NCBI GenBank assembly: GCA_900543155.1
Contig: UQQN01000124.1
Span: forward strand, 1 to 6,104
Direction: 5' to 3'
Length of the DNA stretch: 6,104 bases
Origin: an uncultured Prevotella sp.
GTDB taxonomy: Bacteria; Bacteroidota; Bacteroidia; Bacteroidales; Bacteroidaceae
The notes below the pieces were generated by a model. That model made no database searches. It saw only the letters and a list, made by a program, of their open reading frames with translations, and was not told where the DNA came from. Shown here piece by piece: positions 1 through 5,959 of this stretch. A program made the position numbers and the translations under genes. Each line of letters starts with the position of its first letter. Position 1 is the stretch's first letter.

Positions 1-97
1 GGGGAAATTAGGCTTGCGTCATAAATATATACACTTGGGTTCTTGTCCTATGAAACCGCCTATTCGCCTATACACAATCCCTGAACATATTTAATGT

Positions 98-220
98 AAA
101 AGTGACCAGTGACCGAGTGACCTTTGTCTAAAAACGTGTTTAATACATTGATAATCAACGAATTGTAAAATTGAAAAAGTCACTTTTTATGCCAAAAGTC
201 ACTTGAATAAAGTGATTTTT
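98..220. repeat. Cluster of AGTGAC / GTCACT motifs
   Basis: Five exact copies of AGTGAC occur within about 100 bases. Three are on the plus strand (101-106, 108-113, 116-121), forming a short tandem run of AGTGACC. Two are inverted (179-184, 198-203), and a degenerate sixth copy, AGTGAT, lies at 211-216. AAAAGTGAC at 98-106 is exactly complementary to GTCACTTTT at 179-187. The second part includes a near-perfect palindrome at 174-188 (AAAAAGT, C, ACTTTTT). The repeated motif in both orientations could be protein-binding sites or a relic of a mobile or replication-related sequence. No function can be assigned. Confidence 0.5.
194..220. other. A/T-rich hairpin with T tail
   Basis: AAAAGTCACTT (194-204) pairs with AAGTGATTTTT (210-220) over 11 base pairs, including one G-U pair, across a 5-base loop (GAATA). 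The A-rich left arm and T-rich right arm resemble a weak intrinsic terminator, which could act in either direction, but GC content in the stem is low. The hairpin may instead be a by-product of the inverted AGTGAC motifs. No gene in the window would use it as a terminator. Confidence 0.35.
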
Positions 221-285
221 GAAAATCTGTACACTTTCCTTTTACATAAAAACACTTATTTTCGATAAAAATTTCGGCAATAGAA

Positions 286-366
286 ATTCCGAAGGCATTC
301 CGATATCATTCCGAAGGCATTCCGATATCATCCCGAAGGCATTCCGATATCATCCCGAAGGCATAC
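286..366. repeat. 22-bp tandem repeat, about 3.6 copies
   Basis: Three full units (286-307, 308-329, 330-351) and a partial fourth (352 to about 366) lie head to tail. Each unit is itself two related 11-mers, ATTCCGAAGGC then ATTCCGATATC, sharing ATTCCGA, so the array is seven alternating A/B 11-mers. Copies differ only by T to C at the third base of the third and fourth A half-units (ATCCCGAAGGC). The palindrome GATATC recurs at exact 22-bp spacing (302-307, 324-329, 346-351), close to two helical turns. The period is not a multiple of three and no reading frame runs through it, so it is not a protein repeat. The near-identity suggests recent slippage expansion or homogenisation. Function unknown. 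Confidence 0.9.
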
Positions 367-384
367 CATAGCAAAAAAGGGGTA

Positions 385-392
385 CAAATATA
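385..392 (-). promoter_or_regulatory. Possible leftward Bacteroidetes -7 element
   Basis: On the minus strand, 392 to 385 reads TATATTTG, an exact match to the Bacteroidetes -7 consensus TAnnTTTG. The expected -33 region (around 410-416) contains only a partial TTT run, not a clean TTTG. If used, transcription would start near 378 and run left through the 22-bp repeats. No gene on the minus strand is visible before the window edge, so the target, if any, is outside. A chance match in A/T-rich DNA is quite possible. Confidence 0.3.
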
Positions 393-460
393 GACAAAAT
401 TTCGTGTGTAAAACTGTATACAATTATTTTACAAAACAAGCCCCATGATTACTTGTACCC

Positions 461-507
461 AAAAACTAACGGCGTGAAAACCTCTTGTCAAGGTCTTCAC
501 GCCGTTA
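461..507 (-). terminator. Intrinsic terminator of cysS
   Basis: An inverted repeat pairs 467-483 (TAACGGCGTGAAAACCT) with 491-507 over 17 positions with one A/C mismatch, around a 7-base loop. Read on the minus strand, the stem is followed by G and then TTTTT (plus-strand AAAAA at 461-465). It begins 15 bases past the cysS stop codon, the right place and orientation to end cysS transcription. No T tract follows the stem on the plus strand, so it is probably one-directional. Confidence 0.85.
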
Positions 508-522
508 ACGTATATGAAAAAT

Positions 523-2010
523 TTACTTGTTCAATTTCCAAGTAGCCCCTTCTTTGGTGTCTTTAACTTCAAAGCCATAAGCAGCGAGTTCATCACGAAT
601 TTGGTCGCTAGTAGCCCAATCCTTAGCAGCCTTAGCCTTGGCACGGAGTTCAAGCAAAAGGTCGATGGCATGACCATAAGCCTCTTCGCGATCGGCATTA
701 CCACCTTCAGCTTCACTCTTCAAACCTAAAATGTCGAACACAAAGGTATGAACCACTTTGGTCAAAGCCTCCAAACCAGCAGGCGTAATAGTTTGCTGCT
801 TGTCAGCAAGTTGGTTAATAACACGGCAAGCCTCAAACAAGTTGCCAATAACGATGGGCGAGTTAAAGTCATCGTCCATAGCTTCGTAACACTTCTTGGC
901 AACCTCGTCAGCATAAGTCTCATTAAGTGTACCATTGCTAACAGCCTCAATACGACCCAACTGAGCCACAGCGTCCATCAAGCGGTCAAAGCCCTTCTTC
1001 GAAGCCTGCAAAGCCTCGTTCGAGAAGTCAACCGTAGAACGATATTGAGCTTGAAGGATGAAGAAACGAATGGTCATAGGTGAGTAGGGCTGCGTCAGCA
1101 ACGGATGACTACCTGTAAAGAATTGGTCGAGCGTAATAAAGTTGTTGTAGCTCTTACCCATTTTTTTACCAGCAATGGTAATCATGTTATTGTGCATCCA
1201 ATATTTTACCATTTGGTCGCCTTGCGATGCCACAGCCTGTGCAATTTCGCACTCGTGGTGCGGGAAAACAAGGTCCATACCACCCCCATGAATGTCGAAG
1301 TGTGCGCCCAAGTATTTACGTCCCATCGCAGTACATTCGCAGTGCCAACCAGGGAAACCCTCACTCCAAGGCGAAGGCCAACGCATGATGTGTTCGGGCT
1401 GCGCCTTCTTCCAAAGGGCAAAGTCTACTTGATGACGCTTTTCGCCCACACCGTCAAGTTCACGGCTGGCATCGTGTACATCCTCAAGATTACGACCAGA
1501 GAGAATACCATATTTGTGGTCCTCATTATACTTCACCACGTCAAAATAGATTGAGCCATTCGACTCATAGGCATATCCATTGTCTAGAATCTGTTGCACC
1601 AACTGTTCTTGTTCAATGATGTGACCTGTGGCATGCGGTTCAATGCTAGGAGGCAACACATTGAGTTTGCTCATAGCCGCATTAAAGCGGTTTGTATAGT
1701 ATTGTGCCACTTCCATCGGTTCGAGTTGTTCAAGACGTGCCTTCTTCGCAATCTTGTCTTCACCTTCATCGGCATCGTGTTCCAAGTGACCCACGTCGGT
1801 AATATTGCGCACATAACGCACTTTATAACCTAAGTGTTGAAGGTAGCGAAACACAAGGTCGAAGGTAATAGCCGGACGTGCGTGTCCCAAGTGTGCGTCG
1901 CCATAAACGGTAGGTCCGCACACATACATGCCCACGTGACCCTCATGAATTGGTTTGAACAATTCTTTGCGACGGGTCAGCGTATTGTAAAGAAAAAGTG
2001 AGTGTTCCAT
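523..2010 (-). CDS. cysS: Cysteinyl-tRNA synthetase (CysS)
   Basis: A class I aminoacyl-tRNA synthetase that charges tRNA-Cys with L-cysteine using ATP in the cytoplasm. The 495-residue protein is slightly longer than the E. coli enzyme (461). The HIGH-type signature is HLGH at residues 40-43, after YVCGPTVYG. The KMSKS-type loop is KMGKS at 283-287, a form I associate with Bacteroidetes homologues. Zinc-binding positions match the family: Cys31, Cys226 (in HCECTAM), His251 and Glu255 (in PHHECE). A DALR-type helical region follows (about 370-430). The C-terminal tail at about 451-495 carries the usual run of a KDW stretch, IRDEL and a final GATW. The start is an ATG whose complement is at 2008-2010, with an A/T-rich leader and no Shine-Dalgarno. 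The gene is complete and divergent from frdC, with its own promoter and terminator, so it is probably monocistronic. Confidence 0.97.
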   Translation of the reverse strand: MEHSLFLYNTLTRRKELFKPIHEGHVGMYVCGPTVYGDAHLGHARPAITFDLVFRYLQHLGYKVRYVRNITDVGHLEHDADEGEDKIAKKARLEQLEPMEVAQYYTNRFNAAMSKLNVLPPSIEPHATGHIIEQEQLVQQILDNGYAYESNGSIYFDVVKYNEDHKYGILSGRNLEDVHDASRELDGVGEKRHQVDFALWKKAQPEHIMRWPSPWSEGFPGWHCECTAMGRKYLGAHFDIHGGGMDLVFPHHECEIAQAVASQGDQMVKYWMHNNMITIAGKKMGKSYNNFITLDQFFTGSHPLLTQPYSPMTIRFFILQAQYRSTVDFSNEALQASKKGFDRLMDAVAQLGRIEAVSNGTLNETYADEVAKKCYEAMDDDFNSPIVIGNLFEACRVINQLADKQQTITPAGLEALTKVVHTFVFDILGLKSEAEGGNADREEAYGHAIDLLLELRAKAKAAKDWATSDQIRDELAAYGFEVKDTKEGATWKLNK

Positions 2011-2035
2011 TGTTTGTTTAATTATAATTTTGATG

Positions 2036-2066
2036 CAAAGTTAACCCATGCTTTTTACAATGCAAA
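2036..2066 (-). promoter_or_regulatory. cysS promoter (Bacteroidetes type)
   Basis: On the minus strand, TTTG (complement of 2063-2066), a 19-base spacer, then TAACTTTG (complement of 2036-2043) match the Bacteroidetes primary sigma factor consensus TTTG / TAnnTTTG exactly. The start site should fall near 2029, giving a short A/T-rich leader of about 20 nt before the ATG. No leader structure is visible, so there is no sign of attenuation or a riboswitch here. Confidence 0.8.
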
Positions 2067-2095
2067 ACGAAAGTGCGAAAAACATGTACTTAAAA

Positions 2096-2127
2096 CTTGC
2101 AAAGCCGAATAAAAACTTTTAATTTTG
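2096..2127 (+). promoter_or_regulatory. frdCAB operon promoter (Bacteroidetes type)
   Basis: TAATTTTG at 2120-2127 matches the -7 consensus TAnnTTTG. CTTG at 2096-2099 serves as a -33 element (three of four bases of TTTG) with a 20-base spacer. The start site should be near 2134, giving a leader of about 110 nt before frdC. The two -7 elements of this promoter and the divergent cysS promoter are about 77 bp apart, so the promoters do not overlap. Confidence 0.75.
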
Positions 2128-2146
2128 CACGGAGATTAAGTCTACT

Positions 2147-2160
2147 CCCTATTTATAGGG
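2147..2160 (+). promoter_or_regulatory. Short palindrome at start of frdC leader
   Basis: CCCTAT (2147-2152) and ATAGGG (2155-2160) form a near-perfect 14-bp palindrome just downstream of the predicted transcription start. It could be a small 5' hairpin in the mRNA or a DNA operator that blocks the promoter. The sequence cannot tell these apart and I do not recognise a specific regulator site. Confidence 0.4.
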
Positions 2161-2163
2161 AAA

Positions 2164-2191
2164 AAATGTGCCGACATCTGTGGGCACATTT
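2164..2191 (+). promoter_or_regulatory. Hairpin in frdC 5' leader
   Basis: AAATGTGCC (2164-2172) is exactly complementary to GGCACATTT (2183-2191): nine base pairs with a 10-base loop. It lies in the predicted untranslated leader of the frd operon, 54 bases before the ATG. Only TTT follows the stem, so it is not a convincing terminator. It may stabilise the 5' end of an abundant mRNA or bind a regulator. The loop and right arm could also form an alternative smaller hairpin (TGTG/CACA, 2179-2188). It matches no riboswitch I know. Confidence 0.5.
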
Positions 2192-2245
2192 CAGGCTTTA
2201 GCCAATAATAATAATCTTAAATATCAACTTAATTCAAATCATTTT

Positions 2246-2941
2246 ATGTGGTTAACTAACTCATCCATCGGACGGAAGGTTATCATGTCAGTAACTGGCA
2301 TCGCGCTCATTCTGTTCCTCACATTTCATGGTTGCATGAACTTGGTAGCCCTCTTCTCAAAAGATGGCTATAACATGGTATGCGAAATGTTGGGTGCCAA
2401 CTGGTATGCTGTAGCTGCTACCCTCGGCCTCGCTGCTCTCGTAGCCATCCACTTCATCTACGCCTTCATTCTGACTTTCCAGAACCGTAAGGCTCGTGGC
2501 AACAACCGCTATGCAGTGGTTTGCAAACCCGAAAAGGTAGAGTGGGCATCGCAAAACATGCTCGTGCTCGGCATTATCATTGTGCTCGGTCTTTTGCTCC
2601 ACTTGTTCAACTTTTGGTATAACATGATGTTTGCCGAGTTGATGGGCAATGGCTTTGCTTATGTGGGCAATAGCATCGACCCCGCTGATGGTTACAGCAT
2701 CATCGCTCTCACTTTTAGCAATCCTATCTTCACTGTCCTCTATGTAGTGTGGTTCGTTGCTATCTGGTTCCACATGACTCATGGCTTCTGGAGCGCTATG
2801 CAGACTCTTGGTTGGAGCGGCAAGATTTGGTTCAATCGCTGGCGTTGCATTGGTAACATCTACGTTACTGTGCTCATGCTTTGCTTCCTCGTTGTAGCTC
2901 TCAAGTTCGCCTTCTGCGGTGGTGCTTGTGTTGCAGCGTAA
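2246..2941 (+). CDS. frdC: Fumarate reductase/succinate dehydrogenase cytochrome b subunit (SdhC/FrdC)
   Basis: The membrane anchor of the complex: it binds two haems b and exchanges electrons with menaquinone. The 231-residue protein has five hydrophobic segments (about 12-36, 54-78, 104-125, 155-177, 202-223), the layout of the single-anchor Wolinella/B. subtilis type (cytochrome b558 family). Candidate haem ligands are His28 (in TFHGCMN), His69 (AIHFIYAF), His119 (LLLHLFNFW) and His176 (WFHMTHGFW), one per helix as in that family. I chose ATG 2246 because it gives MWLTNSSIGRK, the start typical of Bacteroidales homologues. The frame is open back to a GTG at 2168, but that extension is Asn-rich, not membrane-like, and begins inside a leader hairpin. 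No Shine-Dalgarno is present. It is first in the operon, 122 bp ahead of frdA. Confidence 0.95.
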   Translation: MWLTNSSIGRKVIMSVTGIALILFLTFHGCMNLVALFSKDGYNMVCEMLGANWYAVAATLGLAALVAIHFIYAFILTFQNRKARGNNRYAVVCKPEKVEWASQNMLVLGIIIVLGLLLHLFNFWYNMMFAELMGNGFAYVGNSIDPADGYSIIALTFSNPIFTVLYVVWFVAIWFHMTHGFWSAMQTLGWSGKIWFNRWRCIGNIYVTVLMLCFLVVALKFAFCGGACVAA

Positions 2942-3063
2942 CACATAATTTCAAGTGAAAGGGTTTTTACCATTATAAAATATATGTTCTCTTTATTCTA
3001 AAAGGCATAAATGCGTGGCACAAACTCTAAACTTGTAACCCCAATAAAAAAGAATTTCCTATC
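2942..3063 (+). other. frdC-frdA intergenic spacer
   Basis: A 122-bp A/T-rich gap, unusually long inside an operon whose next junction is only 6 bp. I find no terminator. The best promoter-like match is TAAACTTG (3028-3035), one base off TAnnTTTG but without a TTTG at the right distance, so an internal promoter is doubtful. A small palindrome (2949-2960, TTTCA/TGAAA) is too weak to call. The A-rich stretch just before the frdA ATG is typical of Bacteroidetes translation starts. Confidence 0.5.
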
Positions 3064-5040
3064 ATGGCTAATATAGATTCTAAAATACCTCAGGGTCCCG
3101 TTGCTGAAAAGTGGACCAACTATAAGGCTCATCAGAAATTGGTGAACCCCGCCAACAAGCGTAAGCTCGACATCATCGTTGTAGGTACAGGTCTTGCCGG
3201 TGCTTCGGCTGCTGCTTCTCTCGGTGAAATGGGTTTCAAGGTGCTCAACTTCTGCATCCAAGACTCTCCCCGTCGTGCACACTCTATCGCCGCTCAGGGT
3301 GGTATCAACGCTGCCAAGAACTATCAGAATGATGGTGACTCTGTTTACCGTCTTTTCTACGATACTGTAAAGGGTGGTGACTACCGTGCACGCGAAGCTA
3401 ACGTTTATCGTTTGGCTGAAGTAAGTGCTAACATCATCGACCAGTGTGTAGCTCAGGGTGTACCTTTTGCTCGCGAATATGGTGGCCTCTTGGCTAACCG
3501 TTCTTTCGGTGGTGTACAGGTTAGCCGTACTTTCTATGCAAAGGGTCAAACTGGTCAGCAGCTCCTCCTCGGTGCTTACTCAGCACTTATGGCTCAGGTT
3601 CATGCAGGCACAGTAAAACTCTTCTGTCGCTACGAAATGCAAGACGTTGTTATTATCGATGGTCGTGCACGTGGTATCATTGCTCGTAACCTCATTAACG
3701 GCAAGCTCGAACGCTTCGCTGCTCATGCAGTAGTTTTGGCTACTGGTGGTTATGGTAATACATACTTCCTCTCTACTAACGCTATGGGTTGTAACTGCTC
3801 GGCAGCTATCGCTGCTTATCGCAAGGGTGCTTACTTTGCTAACCCTGCTTATGTGCAGATCCACCCCACTTGTATCCCCGTTCACGGCGACAAGCAGTCT
3901 AAGCTTACGCTTATGTCTGAGTCTCTCCGTAACGATGGTCGTATTTGGGTTCCCAAGAAGAAGGAAGACGCTGTTAAACTCCAGAAGGGCGAAATTAAGC
4001 CTACTGACATCAACGAGGCTGATCGCGACTACTACCTCGAACGTCGTTACCCCGCATTCGGTAACCTCGTTCCCCGTGACGTTGCCTCACGTGCAGCAAA
4101 AGAGCGTTGCGACGCTGGCTTCGGCGTAAACAACACGGGTCTCGCTGTTTACCTCGACTTTACCGAAGCTATCGGTCGTTTGGGTATCGACGTTGTTCTC
4201 CAGCGTTATGGTAACCTCTTCGATATGTACGAAGAAATTACCGACGTTAAGCCTGGTCAGGTTGTACGCAAGGGTGACGACGGCATCGAATATACCAACC
4301 CGATGATGATCTACCCCGCTATCCACTACACAATGGGTGGTCTCTGGGTTGACTACGAACTCTCTACTAACATTCCTGGTTTGTTCGCTATTGGTGAGTG
4401 TAACTTCTCAGACCACGGTGCTAACCGTCTCGGTGCTTCTGCCCTTATGCAAGGTTTGGCAGATGGTTACTTCGTTCTTCCTTACACCATCCAGAACTAC
4501 CTCAGCGACCAAATCACTGTTCCCCGTTTCAGCACCGACCTCCCCGAGTTCGTTGCTGCCGAAAAGACTGTGCAAGATCACATCAACCACTTGCTCAACA
4601 TCAATGGTAAGAAGTCGGTTGACAGCATCCACAAGGAACTCGGTCACGTAATGTGGGAATACGTAGGTATGGCTCGTTCCAAGGAAGGCCTCCAAACAGC
4701 TCTCGCTAAGTTGAAGGAAATCCGCAAGGAGTTCGAAACAAACCTCTTCGTTCCTCATATCGAAGGCGTAAACGTAGAGCTCGACAAGGCTATCCGTTTG
4801 AACGACTTCATCACTATGGGTCAGCTCATCGCTATCGACGCACTCCACCGCGAAGAATCTTGCGGCGGTCACTTCCGTGTTGAACACCAAACTGAGGAAG
4901 GCGAAGCTAAGCGCGACGACCAAAACTGCTTCTACGTTTCATGCTGGGAATACCAGGGTGAAGACAAGGATCCCGTTAAGTACGAAGAACCCTTGAAGTA
5001 TGAAGCAATCGAAGTAAAAACCCGTAACTACAAGAACTAA
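3064..5040 (+). CDS. frdA: Fumarate reductase/succinate dehydrogenase flavoprotein subunit (FrdA/SdhA)
   Basis: The catalytic subunit: it reduces fumarate to succinate (or the reverse) on the cytoplasmic face of the membrane. Its 658 residues are close to the Wolinella FrdA length (about 656) and longer than E. coli FrdA (602). An FAD-binding Rossmann motif lies at 35-46 (GTGLAG at 41-46). His73 in RRAHSIAAQGG is the covalent FAD attachment site. Active-site residues of the family are all present: His267 (IHPTCIP), Glu286 and Arg289 (SESLRNDG), Arg338 (PRDVASRA, the proton-donating arginine), His421 (IHYTMGG) and Arg455 (GANRLGAS). The C-terminal helical region (about 500-658) is intact. Codon choice is strongly biased (GGT, CGT, CTC, AAG), as in a highly expressed gene. 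frdB follows after 6 bp. Whether it works mainly as fumarate reductase is inferred from the anaerobic host group; sequence alone does not separate it from succinate dehydrogenase. Confidence 0.97.
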   Translation: MANIDSKIPQGPVAEKWTNYKAHQKLVNPANKRKLDIIVVGTGLAGASAAASLGEMGFKVLNFCIQDSPRRAHSIAAQGGINAAKNYQNDGDSVYRLFYDTVKGGDYRAREANVYRLAEVSANIIDQCVAQGVPFAREYGGLLANRSFGGVQVSRTFYAKGQTGQQLLLGAYSALMAQVHAGTVKLFCRYEMQDVVIIDGRARGIIARNLINGKLERFAAHAVVLATGGYGNTYFLSTNAMGCNCSAAIAAYRKGAYFANPAYVQIHPTCIPVHGDKQSKLTLMSESLRNDGRIWVPKKKEDAVKLQKGEIKPTDINEADRDYYLERRYPAFGNLVPRDVASRAAKERCDAGFGVNNTGLAVYLDFTEAIGRLGIDVVLQRYGNLFDMYEEITDVKPGQVVRKGDDGIEYTNPMMIYPAIHYTMGGLWVDYELSTNIPGLFAIGECNFSDHGANRLGASALMQGLADGYFVLPYTIQNYLSDQITVPRFSTDLPEFVAAEKTVQDHINHLLNINGKKSVDSIHKELGHVMWEYVGMARSKEGLQTALAKLKEIRKEFETNLFVPHIEGVNVELDKAIRLNDFITMGQLIAIDALHREESCGGHFRVEHQTEEGEAKRDDQNCFYVSCWEYQGEDKDPVKYEEPLKYEAIEVKTRNYKN

Positions 5041-5046
5041 TAAGCC

Positions 5047-5805
5047 ATGGCTAAGAATATATCTTTCACAATCAAGTATTGGAAGCAGAATGGCCCCAAG
5101 GATGCGGGTCACTTCGACACTCGCGAGATGCACAACATCCCCGATGATACTTCTTTCCTCGAAATGCTCGACATCCTCAACGAAGAACTCATCGAAGAGG
5201 GTAAAGAACCTTTCGTTTTCGATCACGACTGCCGCGAAGGTATCTGCGGTATGTGCTCGCTCTACATCAATGGTACACCCCACGGCAAGACAGAGGCTGG
5301 TGCCACTACTTGTCAGCTCTACATGCGTCGCTTCAACGATGGCGATGTAATCACTGTTGAGCCTTGGCGTTCTGCAGCATTCCCTGTAATCAAGGACTGC
5401 ATGGTAGACCGTTCTGCATTCGACGAAATTCAGGCTGCTGGTGGTTATATCAGCGTACGTACTGGTGCTCCTCAGGATGCTAACGCTATCCTTATCCCTA
5501 AGCAGGATGCCGACGAAGCTATGGACTGTGCTACTTGCATCGGTTGTGGCGCTTGCGTTGCAGCATGTAAGAATGGTTCTGCTATGCTCTTCGTTAGCTC
5601 TAAGGTTAGCCAGTTTGCACTCCTTCCTCAAGGTCGCCCCGAAGCTGCTAAGCGTGCTAAGGCTATGGTGGCTAAGATGGACGAACTCGGCTTTGGTAAC
5701 TGTACCAATACACGTGCTTGCGAGGCTGTTTGCCCCAAGAACGAGTCTATCTCTAACATTGCTCGTTTGAACCGCGAGTTCATCAAGGCAAAGTTGGCTG
5801 ACTAA
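5047..5805 (+). CDS. frdB: Fumarate reductase/succinate dehydrogenase iron-sulfur subunit (FrdB/SdhB)
   Basis: The electron-transfer subunit linking the haems of FrdC to the FAD of FrdA, 252 residues. The N-terminal plant-ferredoxin-like domain holds the [2Fe-2S] ligands Cys62, Cys67, Cys70 (in DCREGICGMC) and Cys89. The C-terminal domain holds CxxCxxCxxxC at 164-174: Cys164, Cys167 and Cys170 with Cys229 (before Pro230) bind [4Fe-4S], and Cys174, Cys219 and Cys225 bind [3Fe-4S], the arrangement of the family. Cys161 is an extra cysteine just before the first cluster motif. The 18-residue gap between Cys70 and Cys89 is longer than the 11 in E. coli FrdB, as I recall it. The ATG lies 6 bp after the frdA stop with no Shine-Dalgarno, so translation is probably coupled. 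Last gene of the operon. Confidence 0.97.
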   Translation: MAKNISFTIKYWKQNGPKDAGHFDTREMHNIPDDTSFLEMLDILNEELIEEGKEPFVFDHDCREGICGMCSLYINGTPHGKTEAGATTCQLYMRRFNDGDVITVEPWRSAAFPVIKDCMVDRSAFDEIQAAGGYISVRTGAPQDANAILIPKQDADEAMDCATCIGCGACVAACKNGSAMLFVSSKVSQFALLPQGRPEAAKRAKAMVAKMDELGFGNCTNTRACEAVCPKNESISNIARLNREFIKAKLAD

Positions 5806-5847
5806 TCTGTTTCTAAAAATCCTCTCTTTGGGGGATTGATACAGATT
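5804..5847 (+). other. Two-part hairpin overlapping the frdB stop codon
   Basis: AATCTGT (5804-5810) pairs with ACAGATT (5841-5847). Inside it, AATCC (5818-5822) pairs with GGATT (5833-5837), giving a stem of seven plus five pairs separated by an asymmetric internal loop. The outer arm starts inside the TAA stop. No T tract follows, so it is not a classical terminator; a 3'-end stabiliser against exonucleases is the likeliest role. Confidence 0.45.
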
Positions 5848-5920
5848 TATCACAACATATTGAAATAGGACGAGACCGAATTTTCCTAATTGCCTTTTAA
5901 CAGGTCACGTTTCCTTATAT

Positions 5921-5959
5921 AAATCCCGCTGCAATCTCTCGTTGCAGTGGGATTTTTTT
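5921..5959 (+). terminator. Intrinsic terminator of the frdCAB operon
   Basis: AAATCCCGCTGCAA (5921-5934) pairs with TTGCAGTGGGATTT (5942-5955) over 14 pairs including one G-U, with a 7-base loop, and runs into seven Ts (5953-5959). This is a strong rho-independent terminator, 115 bases after the frdB stop. The A-rich left flank is too short to make it clearly bidirectional. Confidence 0.92.

Larger units (their letters stand above)
1..460. other. Non-coding, A/T-rich repeat-bearing region
   Basis: I see no supportable gene here. The only open stretch touching the left edge is about 31 codons (2-94, plus strand, ending TAA); it resembles nothing I know and is short enough to be chance. The region is visibly more A/T-rich than the genes to the right. 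It holds a cluster of AGTGAC motifs and an A/T-rich hairpin (98-220), a 22-bp tandem repeat (286-366), and a possible leftward promoter (385-392). It lies beyond the cysS terminator, so it is probably a true intergenic spacer between cysS and a gene outside the window. Confidence 0.6.

Noticed and set aside
2..94. Open plus-strand frame at the left edge as the end of a truncated gene
   Set aside because: About 31 codons with no recognisable motif; an open run this short is likely by chance.
286..366. CRISPR array
   Set aside because: The repeats are directly adjacent with no unique spacers, and no cas gene is present.
1105..1554. A 149-codon plus-strand frame inside cysS
   Set aside because: It is antisense to conserved catalytic sequence of CysS, which explains the open frame.
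2164..2191. CRP/FNR-like operator in the frdC leader
   Set aside because: The TGTG and CACA half-sites are 14 bases apart, not the 6-base spacing of that family, and the element lies downstream of the promoter.
2168..2245. GTG at 2168 as an upstream start for frdC, adding 26 residues
   Set aside because: The extension is Asn-rich and unlike the family, the GTG lies inside a 9-bp hairpin, and ATG 2246 gives the usual MWLTNSS start.
4939..5853. A 304-codon open frame antisense to the end of frdA and all of frdB
   Set aside because: It mirrors strongly biased codons of two clearly real genes, has no family features, and covers the frdB terminator-side hairpin. The same applies to the other antisense frames over frdC and frdA.
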